Source of the DNA: Sepioteuthis lessoniana
Taxonomy: Eukaryota; Mollusca; Cephalopoda; Myopsida; Loliginidae
Reading direction: 5' to 3'
Length of the DNA stretch: 64,000 nucleotides
NCBI GenBank assembly: GCA_963585895.1
Contig: OY757904.1
Span: 4,773,982-4,837,981, forward strand
Of this stretch, positions 46,701-58,438 are shown in pieces; the stretch's first letter is position 1; the number at the start of each line of letters is the position of its first letter. Below the pieces are notes generated by a model. The model was not told where the DNA came from and made no database searches. It saw only the letters and a list, made by a program, of their open reading frames with translations. Made by a program: the position numbers and the translations under genes.

Positions 46701-48269
46701 CCGGAAGTTTTTGCTAGTCAGCCAACACTAGTTTATCTATGACTAGAAGTCTGCTTATGAATTTGTCTTTCTACTCTACCAGTACCCAGCATGTCTTGTT
46801 CATATTACATGGGTGGTTTGCTAGATGGGAGGTAAGTGGCCGAAAAGCTACCGTTCTGTCAAGCATTACTTCCTGGAGTTGTACAAATTAGCCCACAATA
46901 TTCTTGTGTAGTTTCCATATAGCTTTTTCTCCGAGTGTTTCGTAAGAGTCTAAGTAGTGCAACCATACAGAAGTACTGACAAGGCTACTTACTTCGTTTA
47001 GATGCTCTTTAAAAATACTAGAGTTTATTTGTCACTAATTCCTATCCTCTTCTTTTATAAAGTTTATGTAAGACTGCACTGATTCACTGTACTTATAGGC
47101 TTATTTTTTCAATTATTTCTATTTGATTTTGGTTGTATTTTTCACTGATTTTGGTTATCAGCCAGGATAGCTTGTTATTTCTTAAAGAACCTGATTCGAC
47201 TACACACTCGTTGATAATTTAAGCCAACAAACATATCGATGTATTCACCTAGAATAATTTCTTTGAATCTGAGAAACCACACACACAGACTCTCAAACAC
47301 ACACATACATATACACACACATACAAATATATACATAATTGGAAATGCAGTAAAAATTGATTCGTAATTTGGTGGTATCGTCTACTGCCTGTAAAACTTC
47401 GCTTGCTAAATGACTCCACCCACATTGAGTTTGCTGTTATGAAGTATTATTTGGCCGCAGGTTTTCGTCAAAACTCTAACCATGAATCAGCTCCGCAAAT
47501 ATTAAAAATGAGAAAAAATTATTCCAGAATACACACGTATAACCATATCTTTTCTGGTTTATCCAAGTCGAGTGGTGTGTGTGTGTGTGTGTGTGTTACA
47601 CTTTACAATATGAACTCGACAATTGATAACTTTTTTCGTTTCTGACGACTCACCACTGCTATGTTGAAACTTTTACTCTGTGTCGTGACTCTATGCAACA
47701 CTTGAGTGCTTCGTTGCATATATGCTGTCAAATATTCCGAAAAAGCAAACTGTTTTTCCTTTCTGCCCTCACACCCTTAAAATAAAATGACACCCTTGTA
47801 TCTCCACCTCTAATCGTACTAGCGGTGAAAAGTTGAATTTATTATGGACAAAAATATTCTTTTTATCCCCATCGAGAAATTCTTTTGTATGTATTATTTT
47901 CCGAGAATGAAATATGTTTCCAAATTATCAAAACAGGTGTAGATTTCTAAAGAGAAATTAACAATGGATGAAACGTTTTCTTTACAATAATCAAATTGGT
48001 ATTTAGAAAACTTATTAAGTTTTCCATTGTAGACAAAACACTGCTACATATCACTTTAGATATGTTGTCAGATTACATTGTCGTATTTTTTAAGTATTTT
48101 ATATCTTCTTACCTTATGCAGATATGAATTGTCTGTTTATGAAACGAGAAAATATCATTGAATGGATCTGAATCAGATTAAATGAAGTGTCTTATCTTGT
48201 GTTCTTCAAAAAGTATCGATCAAAAAGTTTCTAGAATTGTCATCGTTTCATGTGGATTTTTTTGAGGAG
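46701..48269. other. AT-rich sequence without genes
   Basis: Contains a short (GT)n at 47576-47595 and CA-rich repeats near 47280-47320. No element recognised. Confidence 0.5.
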
Positions 48270-48660
48270 GTCTACTTTACAGATGCACCACATGGACGCT
48301 GAGTAAAAGCTAGACTGGTACTGCGCAGGGTATACTACAAACTATAGTGAATAAATACTGGAAGCAGCACCCCACGCTCAACAGCTATACGCCCACTTAC
48401 CTCCTATCTCTAAAACCATCCAAATAAGATGAACATGACATGTGGGACACAGCTGGAGAAACAAGAATGAACGCATAAGTAACGTCCTCTTAGGGACCTC
48501 TTCCCATGGACGTGCCAGTGTTTGCCGACGAACAAGACCTACCTACAACCGCTCTGTACGGACACAGGATGCAGTCAGGAAGACATACCGGGAGTGATGG
48601 ATGATAGGGAGAATGGCTTGAGAGAATCTGGGAAATTTGTGCTAGCAGTCCGATTTTACG
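48270..48660 (+). pseudogene. Second, degraded RTE-like LINE C-terminus
   Basis: Homologous to 45830-46230: GATGCACCACATGGACGCT, then TGGAAGCAGCACCCCACG, CCACTTACCTCCTATC, GTGGGACACAGCTGGAGAA and CGGGAGTGATGGATGATAGG, with stops and frameshifts throughout. It ends in ACGATGATCA and then a TA run. Confidence 0.75.
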
Positions 48661-48894
48661 ATGATCATATATATATATATATATATATATACGATGTGCA
48701 TACGATAAGTTTCCAGACTTTTCGTATGGGCATTTAAAATTTTCGTAGACTCTTGTAAATTCAGTATGTTATTGCTACACATCTTATGAGATGACTGACC
48801 AAGTTTTCTGATTTCAGGTTCCAATCAACAGCTACAGGAGGAATTTGAATATACCCTACTAAAGCCTGATTGTCAAAGCTGGTGAATTTCAAAA

Positions 48895-49460
48895 ATGCAA
48901 TCTGAGACTTTAGAAGAACGATATGCAATAAAATTCTGTTTTAAACTCGGATAAAATGCCACAGAAACATATGGAATGTTTTGAGACTGCGTTTCGACCA
49001 TCTTGCATGAATCGAGCATCAGTTTTTGAGTAGCATAAAAGATTCCAGGGAGTCTTTGAGAGATGATGAGGGGTGTGGGAGGATTAAGGAAGTCAATACA
49101 CCAGAGTTGATTAGCCAAAGGGTTAGGGTTAGGGTTACTATGTTGATGTTTTAACGAAGTTCAGGAAGAGATTCCGTCGGAAGAGGTCAGCACTCTTCAA
49201 ATTGGGTCAGTGGTATTTCCACCAGGACAATGCCCCAGTCGACAACTCCATCTGTCACAAACTATTTGAGGAAGATGGGCGTCAAGACAGTTCCTCAGCT
49301 TCCCTATAGTCCAGGCCTTGCTCCCTGTGACTTTTGCTTATTCCCTAAGCCCAGAGGCTGTCGTTATGAGACAATTGAGGAGATGACAGAGGCTGTGACG
49401 AAGGTCATTGATACGCTCACAGAAGAGGATTTCCATGCAGCCTTCCAGAAGTTGTTGTAA
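48895..49460 (+). pseudogene. Mariner transposase remnant (copy 1)
   Basis: The N-terminal part reads EERYAIKFCFKLG from about 48916, across stops, up to ELI around 49110. Sequence encoding roughly 150 residues is then missing, including the first catalytic Asp region. After the joint, YYVDVL-like sequence, HFHQDNAPVDN (second Asp region, with a frameshift) and YSPGLAPCDFCLFPK (third Asp region) follow, ending in FHAAFQKLL and a stop at 49460. The family's usual protein is about 345 residues. It cannot encode active enzyme; any movement would need transposase from elsewhere. Confidence 0.85.
49120..49137 (+). repeat. Telomere-like (GGGTTA)3 inside mariner copy 1
   Basis: Three GGGTTA units precisely between the two retained transposase segments. 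The same motif is at the same place in copy 2, so it was present in the parent non-autonomous element. Confidence 0.95.
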
Positions 49461-49582
49461 CGGTAGAACAAGTGGATTGCAGCGGAGGAGATTACTTCGA
49501 AGGGGACTAGAGTTTCATGTATGCACTATCAATAAAAGTGCCCATAAGAAAAAAGTCTGGAAATCTATCGTATGCCCCACTT

Positions 49583-50758
49583 ATATATATATATATATCT
49601 CATGTAATACTGCGGCACCAAATATGATTTGGTGTACCGTTACCGGGTACTGTCGAAAGTCATAGCACAATACAAATAAAAACAACTCTGTTGCTTTACT
49701 ATGCGAAAATTTATTGCTCCTACTGTTTTTACAGTAGTCACCATGAAACGAGAGAGATAGGATAGAAGCGTATGCTTCAAGTCATTTAGATAGAAACTTT
49801 AAACGAATAACCACAGACTTTGACATTTCCTCTTCGACCATCAAATCCTACCACAACGTGGCTGCCCGTCTCAACTGCGACTCTCCAACTCAACTCTAAC
49901 AAGAACTACGTTAAAGAAATCTTATTATATATATGTTCTAATTATTCTCTTGACTAATTTATTTATGACACATAATCACTAAAACTTTTTAGGGACACAG
50001 CAGAGCTAATATCGGTTATCATGTATCCAGAAGTTTATTTTAATATATCGCTTACAAGTGATTTCAAAACAAACCCGTCAACACTTTATTTTGACAAAGA
50101 ATGACATGTGCACGAAAACAATGTTTAAACGCTTTGACCATTCCAACTCGAAAACCTACGAACTCAAAGATTTTAGTTACCATTTAATTTATCTCTAAAA
50201 TAGAATGATAACCAAAAATGATTAATTAGAATCCATAATTATATTACAGTAATTCAATAGATAACCTGATTTTTTTTCTAAGTAGTTGGCAATCGGAAAC
50301 AGTGTCTTATACTTTTGCATCTTTTTGAAGGAAATCAATTGGTGGGTCCTTTGATATCAAAGACGATTGTCAGCATGACCTTATTTACTGACAGCTGCAA
50401 CCGGAACGTTTTGTTTACCGAAGATTCAGTGTGTTTCCCTCCATGGAAATCTTTTCGGCAATCTCTTGTAGTGATAGACCCATGTTTATCCTATTTGTAA
50501 ATATTTTACATGTTTTGCAGTTATCTGCTATTAAAAGTTTGATTTGCTGACCTCTGTGCAATTTTCAGGCGCTCTGTTTAATCTGCTGCCATTTGGAATA
50601 GTGCCAAAACTAATACTTTTGCGATATTAAAATACCTTTCGCTATAAAACAATTCCGATGCAGAGTTTACACTTATGCAAAAAAAAAAAAAAAAATTTTA
50701 AATTCTTAAAAAATAAAAAAAAAACCTCCCCCAATCTGCTCAATGATCTTCGTACACT
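49583..50758. other. No gene recognised
   Basis: AT-rich. A segment near 49640-49910 with CAAATAAAAACAACTCTGTTG could be LTR-like, but I found no boundaries. A-runs lie at 50680-50720. Confidence 0.4.
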
Positions 50759-50855
50759 AACACACACACACACACACACACACTCATATACATATATATA
50801 TATATATATATAGTTTGCAATATTCGTATATAAAAACTGCTAAAAATTGGTGACA

Positions 50856-50913
<58 letters not shown>
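50759..50913. repeat. (CA)n and two (TA)n microsatellites
   Basis: CA then TA at 50759-50812, and a pure TA run at 50859-50913. Confidence 0.95.
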
Positions 50914-50916
<3 letters not shown>

Positions 50917-50924
50917 TTAGGAGA

Positions 50925-51205
50925 TGTAGTGGAACAATTATGATTGTAGGAAACAGACACAGCTACTTAGAACAAATCGTGGACGAGGCTGTATGCATTT
51001 CAGCTAACACTGATACTCTGAGAAAAGGTATGAATCAAATAATTCTCTTTCCAGCGATGAGTAAACAGGAAAGCAAACTGAGATATTTAATATTCCTATA
51101 GCAACCAACCAAAGAGAAGGAAAACTGTAAATTCAAATATATTAATTTCTGCATAAAATTGACCTTGAGTCATATCCTGCTCGAGAATGGGGTAAGTAAT
51201 AGAAT
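50925..51205 (+). mobile_element. SINE family B, old copy
   Basis: The body matches 51873-52160: GAGAAAAGGTATGAATC, GAGAAGGAAAACTGTAAATT and TTGACCTTGAGTCATATCCTG are recognisable; the head is degraded (no good B box). Confidence 0.7.
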
Positions 51206-51565
51206 AACGTAGATACAAAGAAACTAATTTTTATTGACTGTCAGTTTCTCACTAATACGATCATCGGAACAAGGCTTTACGTATTGGCGAGACATTTTCA
51301 TCATATTGTGTCTAAGCTATTCGAACTTATAATATTCTATTCTATTTTATTCTAACATGCTTACTAAATTTACAATATATTTTGTATGCCAATATACGTA
51401 ACAACAAGTGCCGTTGTTGGCGCACGTAGAATAGTTTAATATGAATTTCAAGTGAAAATAAAAGCTAATAGAAAAAGTTTACAGTGAATGCTTACGACAA
51501 CATGTTATAGAACATTTTTATTTTCTTGGATAACACTTAATCTTTCAATATGAGTCCCTTTTACC

Positions 51566-51820
51566 AGGCCATTGGCCTAGTGGGTAGAGTTTTTGCCAAT
51601 GGTCCGGGAGACCGGGGTTCAATCACAGGTCGAGTCATACCAAAGACTTAAAAAATGGTACTTGATGCCGCCTCGCTTAGCACTCAGCATTTTAAGTTAA
51701 AGATCAAGGGTAGAGTGGAGCAATCCAGGAAAAGGAGTAGCTCCCTCCCCTACACCTCGGTGTAGTAGCTATTAAAACGGGAGCCTTCGGGTCACTCTCG
51801 ACTAAGGTCGCCAACAACTA
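51566..51820 (+). mobile_element. SINE family A, copy 5
   Basis: Best-preserved copy: TTGGCCTAGTGGGTAGAGT (A box), GGGGTTCAATCACAGG (B box), GTCATACCAAAGACTT, CACTCAGCATTTTAAGTT, CCCCTACACCTCGGTGTAG, ending CTCGACTAAGGTCGCCAAC. It lies 50 bp before a family B SINE in the same orientation. Confidence 0.92.
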
Positions 51821-51872
51821 TTTAAGAAAGATTTATTTAAGTAAATATATTTTCTTTACCTTGAACTTTTGG

Positions 51873-52160
51873 TGTCCTCGTGGTGTAATGGTTAAAGCGA
51901 TGAACTGCGGAATCGTAGTACGCGAGTTCGTACTCCAGTCGCGCTATTACGTTCACTTTCGGGTAAATACCCTTGGGAAAGGTATGAACCCCCTTATTCT
52001 CCCTCCAGCTATGGGTAAATAGTAGGACAGACTAGGTTCTTCAGCCTTGTTTAGGCAACTAGTCTAGGAGAAGGAAAACTCTGAATTCAAAACCTGTTAA
52101 ACTCCGCTTAAAAATTGACCTTGTGTCATATCCTGCCCGAGCGGAGGGGTTGGTAAATAG
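51873..52160 (+). mobile_element. SINE family B, intact copy with 16-bp target duplication
   Basis: The 288-bp element has A box GTGGTGTAATGGTTAAAGCG, B box GAGTTCGTACTCC and a body ending in GGAGGGGTTGGTAAATAG. A 16-bp direct repeat (TACCTTGAACTTTTGG) flanks it at 51857-51872 and 52161-52176. By my alignment it differs from the inverted copy at 53271 by about nine substitutions, so both are recent insertions of the same subfamily. Confidence 0.95.
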
Positions 52161-52739
52161 TACCTTGAACTTTTGGGCTTATAATTACAACCTGCTGCAG
52201 TGAATACTTATCCGGAACTCAGAGAATCATAAAGCCAATCAATAGTCTGCCGTAACCAGTGACATGCAAGCAGACGAATGGCTACAAAGTGTTCACAGGA
52301 CACTCAGATACGATGCTAAAGTTTTATTTTGCATGATTGAGGCCTGACCAGATATCAAGTTGTAGAGACATAAACATTGATCGATCCAATATGATAATGA
52401 GTTGTATTATCATTATTTTAACTGTTGAATATATAGGAGTGCAGTGCGAGAGAAATGCTGCCTATTTATTTTTACGAAAACTACATGGACCATAAGAAGA
52501 CTTTTTAATTGAGTATATTTTCATCTAAAAACAGTATTTATTCTCATAGTCTGTAGTATTGGGAATTCATTTTCCTCTCTGATGAACAATAGTATGCATA
52601 TTGTACTGTAAAAAATCTAAATATATAACTCATATTAAACCTGTAACAACTGTTAAAAACAATTACCCATCACCAAACTGTGTTCACTTCCACTGTTTGG
52701 TTGCCGAGTGTGACAGGCATCTTCCTATTCCCCGCTAAG

Positions 52740-53029
52740 GAAAATGTATATGTGGAAAAATGTTTACTTTTTGTGGGTTGAAAAAATTCTTATTGTGTTT
52801 CTTTTATCCGCTGTCTCGTCTGTAGAAATGAAGTGGATGCCTTACTTTCGTTTATATCCCACGTTCATGCATTCTAAGAAAAGGATAAACTTGCAACAGT
52901 TTTTGATGAGGTCAGAGATTGCTAATAGTTTAAAAGATACAATTTTCGGTAGCAATTTAAAATCTTACAGAGTTCATAATGAAAGAAAAATATTTTATTA
53001 TCGAGGAAACGATAACAATCATTTCTTCT
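52740..53029 (+). CDS. Candidate first coding exon of a secreted protein (partial)
   Basis: Unrecognised protein; role unknown. An ATG at 52744 with A at -3 opens 95 codons with no stop. Residues 1-26 look like a signal peptide: Lys5, then hydrophobic ILIVFLLSAV at 15-24 and small residues SS at 25-26 as a possible cleavage site (Met3 is an alternative start). The rest (about 70 residues) is basic, with few Cys and no domain I know. CTTCCTATTCCCCGCTAAG immediately before 52740 is a good acceptor, and GTAAGT at 53030-53035 a good donor; without splicing the frame stops two codons later at 53037. Upstream and downstream exons were not found. It sits between two inverted family B SINEs. It may be a real exon or chance. 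Confidence 0.4.
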
Positions 53030-53270
53030 GTAAGTAATTCATTTATTTTCATTTGTTGCTGAACGTAGGCGATAATTCTTAATGAAAGACTCGTTTCAGC
53101 AGTGCATATTCTAAAAATATTGAAAAATTACTCGGCTTATCGTTTAACGTTTAGCGTCTTATCTTTAAAATATATATATAAATATTTACTATGGATTTTT
53201 ATTTGACATTTCAATCATTAATACAATTCTTACGATGCTTTCAAACGTACAGAGCAATTTATCTTTTGGT

Positions 53271-53561
53271 ACTATTTACCAACCCCTCCGCTCGGGCAGG
53301 ATATGACACAAGGTCAATTTTTAAGCGGAGTTTAACAGGTTTTGAATTCAGAGTTTTCCTTCTCCTAGACTAGTTGCCTCACCAAGGCTGAAGAACCTAG
53401 TCCGTCCTACTATTTACCCATAGCTGGAGGGAGAATAAGGGGGTTCATACCTTTCCCAAGGGTATTTGCGCGAAAGTGAACGTAATAGCGCGATTGGAGT
53501 ACGAACTCGCGTACTCCGATTCCGCAGTGCATCGCTTTAACCATTATACCACGAGGACACT
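53271..53561 (-). mobile_element. SINE family B, intact inverted copy with 14-bp target duplication
   Basis: Reverse complement of the element at 51873, about 97% identical by eye. The direct repeat ATTTATCTTTTGGT flanks it at 53257-53270 and 53562-53575. Its tRNA-like head is at the right end (GTGTCCTCGTGGTATAATGG on the minus strand). Confidence 0.95.
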
Positions 53562-53575
53562 ATTTATCTTTTGGT

Positions 53576-53984
53576 GAAAATAATGCAAGTTTACATTAAA
53601 TAAAACCCAAGGCCCCTGTCATAACATGAATGGAGAGAATTTAATTCAGATATCTAATGAAGACTCGCAAACCAACGGTCCTAATCAGAAGGTGGATCTC
53701 CTTTGCGACATTTTACGTCTTTATTACGAAATTATCTGATTGAAACAATATTTTTACTCCGCTATATTACAACTTCCACCGTTTGTAGTGAGACACATTA
53801 AACTTAATGGTGAAGAAAAATGTCCTTGTTTGGTTTTAGGTAGGGGTGTGATCCATGTGGTTGATAGTAATAAACCGTTTATAATTTAATGAAGACCTTG
53901 ATGTCACTGCCATTTGATAATCTTCTCCCTCTGCAAGTAGGCAATGGTTTAAAAAAAAAAAAGACAACCAATAAGACTGAAAAA
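53576..53984. other. AT-rich sequence without features
   Basis: No element recognised. Confidence 0.45.
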
Positions 53985-54770
53985 AATGTGGAAATATGAG
54001 GTGTTATCTAGAATTCACCAACTTTTGCCACTGCATTTAAAAAATGCGACTCATATGCTTCATGATGTTACCATTAGAACGATAAAAATATCACCTCCAA
54101 AAATACCTTCAATTTCTTTGTATCGGCAAGAAACTTCGTGTAACGGAGGATATAAAGAGAAAGAGTGTGACCTTTTGCAACGTCTACCTGCGGAGGATTT
54201 TCGAAGATTGTCTGAAAGTGAAGCTTTCTGATGAGATTCTTTAAAAATTGTTAAACTACGAATTCCTTTGTAAGGTTAACAGCGCGTTATGGCCTGTCCC
54301 GTATTTCACAGTCAATACCATTAAGCATTTGTCAAAGATTATGGCGTGTAGTGCATTTCGTAATCATTTTGATAGAGAGATTTCACTTTCTACTAAAACA
54401 TGTTGCGATAAAATGAAGCAATTATTTGAGGGTTTTGTTTGATAGGGAGCATTTGAGCAAATATTTCATGGAATAATGATGCTCCGGCCCACTCAAGTAA
54501 AATCGTTTAAGTTTTTGCAGACCTTACATCAGTTTTCAATGGGTCAGGTAACTCTCCTGGTCATAAACCTATTAGGAATGTCTGGAATTCCCTGAAAAAC
54601 GAAGTACAAGAGGGACATCTGTCAAGCACCGGACAATTTATAGACATGATGAAGACTTAGGTTAATGTGGTGAAAAAAATTGTTCACCTGACTAAATGCA
54701 TCACTGCCTAAACGACAGAAAATTTTATACACTCAAGTATCAGAAATGTGAAAACTTAATCAATAAAACT
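53985..54770 (+). pseudogene. Decayed Tc1-like transposase
   Basis: Frames switch several times, but the family pattern is readable. ATMLHDVTIRTI-like and ISLYRQE are at the N-terminal side; KRKSVTFCNVYLRRIFEDCLKVKLSDE (positions 54157-54237) resembles the segment around the first catalytic Asp. NNDAPAHSSKIV (about 54472) is the second Asp region and GNSPGHKPIRNVWNSLKNEV (about 54550-54608) the third, where the usual Asp-Leu-Asn has become Gly-His-Lys. Terminal repeats were not found. Inactive. Confidence 0.6.
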
Positions 54771-56827
54771 AAATTGGATGTTTAATCAATAAAACTAACA
54801 TTTGACATTTTCAATTTCACTTTCTTTTTAATAGACCTTTCACTGTATATATTTGCGCCGCCACTATTGCTATAATATCAGTCAAAAACCGTCCTTTTTT
54901 TGTCCATTCGTCTATCATAGCATAAATCAAAGAAAGACTTTTGCTGTGCTCATCGAATTTTCTGTCATTATTATTTCTACGCAGAGGAGTTATTGAAAGA
55001 TCTAAAATTATTTTAAAGATTTTGACTAGAAATTTGTTTTATATATAATTGTAATACTGAACTCGCTCCTTGTTTTAAGTCAATCTGCTGAGCGAATTTT
55101 TATCTGTTTGTTTAACTGTTTCAATTTGACATCAAGCAAAAAATTTCCTGGCAAAAGGAAAGTTATATTCTTTTCTCGTTATTTTTCCTTAGAATTTTAC
55201 TACCCACCGGAAATTAAAGAGATAAAAAAATTGTGTTGAAGAGCTTATCTTTGTAGTAAGAGCAGTGGGCTCTTGAAAAGCTATATCTTGACATTTATTG
55301 AATAATAATGTCTGAGAAAACAGTTTGGTGTTCATGTTTAAATATATCATCAGATTACCTACACAAAAGTCCTGCTTATGCAGCGTGTTTTTCAGTTAGT
55401 ATAATGAATTATGTGATAATTCTGATGGTGATATCAGTGTTCTTTTTTCTTCTTTCACTTTCATTGATGTATATCAGTTTTTGAGTCGTTGTGTTGTTTA
55501 TTTTTTCATATAACTGAATTTATATTTTCTATTTGGTCAATCTATCAGTTTTAGCGACTTGATTTATAGATATTAGAATCGATATTACTTCCATTCACAT
55601 GCAGGCATGCATTTTCAGAATTAACCACTTAATCCCTAATCCTCAGCAAAGTAAATCATTATTTTAATTTGAAACACATTTTCTGTAAATAAGATTAAGT
55701 TTTTAGTCGATTTGCTTATTCTGCTGATTAGAATTTAATCATATATTCTACTGGATTTCACTGGTATCACGTAACCTTAAAAAAATTAGAATTGGACATT
55801 TTGTGATGAAACTGTCTTATTGTTATTTTTCGAATATTTGTTTTTATTGTTAGAATTCTTTTTCTTTTTTCCAACCGATAATTTAGTTGGTTTAATTAAC
55901 TTTGTCCTAGGGCAGATCTGTATACTGATAAACCCTCTGAAATTGCCACAGTCTTAAATTTTTAACAAAGTAATTGATATGAAGAAACAATTAGCACTCT
56001 GATACTGTCAAATTTGAATACACCGATATTATATCAGTAAGAGACAGTAAATCAATGTCTTTAAAGTTTGCCTAAAACCTAAACATACAAATACGGAGAC
56101 ATCCATTTCCCCCATAGGGATACGCTAAGAAATCTTTGTAATTCACTTGCCACAAAAACTCTACCAATAATGACAGGTCGCTGGAAAAGTTGCAAGAATT
56201 TTCGTCAACGGCGTTTATGAGGACTTTGATTTTCGTATATTTGTTAGGCACCCAATTGTGGTGTAATTATCAACAAACTATTCTTGTAACCCATATACAA
56301 CAACGTAAGAAGTTCTATTCTCTATGTAAAAGAAATAAACTCACAGACTATTGCTAGTAATTTCAATTATCACTGGGCTTTTCATACTTCAAGTCTTATG
56401 CCAAACTAAGATCAAGAAAACAATCTAGAGATTCTTAAGCTCTTAGGAAAAGACTGAATTCAAGAAAATATTCAAGAAAGACAATGCTTTCTCAGATTCT
56501 ACATACCTGACTAATGTTTTTCATACCTAAAACATTTCAAAGTCACCAAATTATCGGAATAACCTTGGCCTCTCCATATATTAATGTAAAAGAAATCTTG
56601 CGGTCCATCATTCGAAGATATGTATTTAAAAATCAAAAAATAATCTAGCAAAAACGATTTCTAGGAAGTAATAAATCCTGTAGAAAATAGTGTTATAACC
56701 AAAGCAGTAATCAGTGTATCAAAACCAATTGAAGATCTATGAAAAATTACAGAACAACAAGGAGGGCACATTGATATATATTAGAATAATAATCTATTCA
56801 GGTATAGTGAATATTGTTTTAATAACA
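54771..56827. other. AT-rich sequence without features
   Basis: About 2 kb with no recognisable gene, long frame or repeat. Confidence 0.5.
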
Positions 56828-56904
56828 TACGAGGTGAATACGATAAGTTTCCAGGCTTTTTTTTCGTATGGGCACTTTATTGATCGTACGCACATGAAAC
56901 TCTA

Positions 56905-57480
56905 GTCCCCTTCGAAGTAATCTCCTCCAGCTGCAATGCACAATTTCTGTAAGGCTACATGGAAGTCCTCCTGTGTGAGCGTGTCAATGACCTTCGTCAC
57001 AGCCTCGTTCATCTCCTCAATTGTCTTATAACGACAGCCTCTGAGCTTAGGGAATAAGCAAAAGTCACAGGGAGCAAGGTCTGGACTATAGGGAGGGTGA
57101 GAAACTGTCTTGATGCCCATCTTGGTTAAATATTCTGTGATAAGCATGGAGTTGTGGATTGGTGCATTGTCCTGGTGGAAATGCCACTGGCCCGATTTGA
57201 AGAGTGCTTCCTGAACTTCCTAAAAACCTCAACATAGTAACCCTAACCCTAACCCTTTTGCCAATCAACTCTGATGCATTGAGTTCCTTACTCCTCCCAT
57301 ACCTCTCATCATCCCTCGCAGTATCCCTGCCTTCCTTGAATCTCTTATACCACGCAAAAACTGATGCTCGATTCATGCAAGATGCTCCAAAAGCAGTCTG
57401 AAGCATTCCATACGTTTCTCTGGTATCATTTATTCCAAGTTTAAAACATATCGTTCTTCTAAAGTGTCCTCATGTCCAGA
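56905..57480 (-). pseudogene. Mariner transposase remnant (copy 2)
   Basis: Reads from right to left. MLQTAFGASCMNRASVF and WYKRFKEGRDTARDDERYGR form the N-terminal helix-turn-helix side, joined after ELIG to RVRVRV (the translated telomere-like run). Then come the retained C-terminal third, including the DNAP region in another frame and YSPDLAPCDFCLFPKLRGC, and the end AAGGDYFEGD. The C-terminal part of about 80 codons is intact and better preserved than in copy 1. The first catalytic Asp and the central domain are absent. Confidence 0.85.
57238..57255 (-). repeat. Telomere-like (TAACCC)3 inside mariner copy 2
   Basis: Three units on the plus strand as TAACCC, exactly at the transposase deletion joint, equivalent to 49120-49137. 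Confidence 0.95.
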
Positions 57481-57693
57481 TTGCATTTTTGAAATTCACC
57501 AGCTTCGAGAATCTGGCTTTAGTAGGGTGTATTCCAATTGCTGCTGTAGCTGTTCATTTGAACCTGAAATCATAAAAATTGGCCAGTCATCTCATAAGAT
57601 GTATAGCAATAACATACTGAATTTTCAAGAGTCTATGACAATTTCAAATGCCAGTACAAAAAAAGTCTGGAAACTTATCGTATGCACCTCGTA

Positions 57694-58354
57694 AATGTTT
57701 CTGTTGTATAAATGACTAAAAGAGTTATGTTGTACTCAGTTTACTTGTGCATCCAAACTAGACACCTTAAAAACAAGTCAATATCAATAGATTTTAAAAT
57801 AAAGATGGATACTCGAGGTTGAAATTCATCCGGTGTGAGTTAAAAGATTTCATTCTGAAAACATTGCCTCATATAATAATATTTGTCATAGTGTATATTG
57901 AGCTCATTCTTTTATTATATTAAACATATCTTTACTGAAACTTTTATCGATTTAAATTGAATTTAAAATTCATATTAGTTTACTGTTTTAACACCAATCT
58001 GGGAGTATAGATCGATACAGATTTGAACGGTTCTCGGTTTTGGAAACCACATGATTTTGAAGGTTACCCAAAGTCACAGTTGAAACAACAAAAATCATTG
58101 AGATTCAATATTCTTATTCGAAATACACAGTTAATAATCAGCATCATTCATCTATAGCGGTACCTCAGTCATAACTCATAGATCACAATATATGATTAAA
58201 AATCTTGAAAAGTTGAACATTATTATATGTGCTATGTTAGAATATTTCTTGAAAATGGAAAATGATAAAAATTTAAACATGGGTCGTTGTAAAGCTTAAC
58301 TCTATATGCAATAATCTTTATAAGATTGTTGAGTAAAATAAGAAAATCCTACGT

Positions 58355-58356
<2 letters not shown>
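57694..58356. other. AT-rich sequence without features
   Basis: Nothing recognised. Confidence 0.45.

Positions 58357-58435
<79 letters not shown>
58357..58435. repeat. (TA)n microsatellite
   Basis: About 40 pure AT dinucleotides, the longest AT run in the window. Confidence 0.95.

Positions 58436-58438
<3 letters not shown>

Larger units (their letters stand above)
48692..49582 (+). mobile_element. Non-autonomous mariner element, copy 1
   Basis: About 890 bp inserted in a TA microsatellite. It has near-perfect terminal inverted repeats: CATACGATAAGTTTCCAGAC at the left and GTCTGGAAATCTATCGTATG at the right. The interior is an internally deleted mariner transposase gene on the plus strand with a TTAGGG-type run at 49120-49137 marking the deletion joint. 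It shares structure and joint with copy 2 at 56830. Confidence 0.9.
56830..57691 (-). mobile_element. Non-autonomous mariner element, copy 2
   Basis: 862 bp with inverted ends CGAGGTGAATACGATAAG and CTTATCGTATGCACCTCG, flanked by TA (56828-56829 and 57692-57693), the mariner target. The interior is the same deleted transposase as copy 1 with the same telomere-like joint, here in the opposite orientation. Confidence 0.93.
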
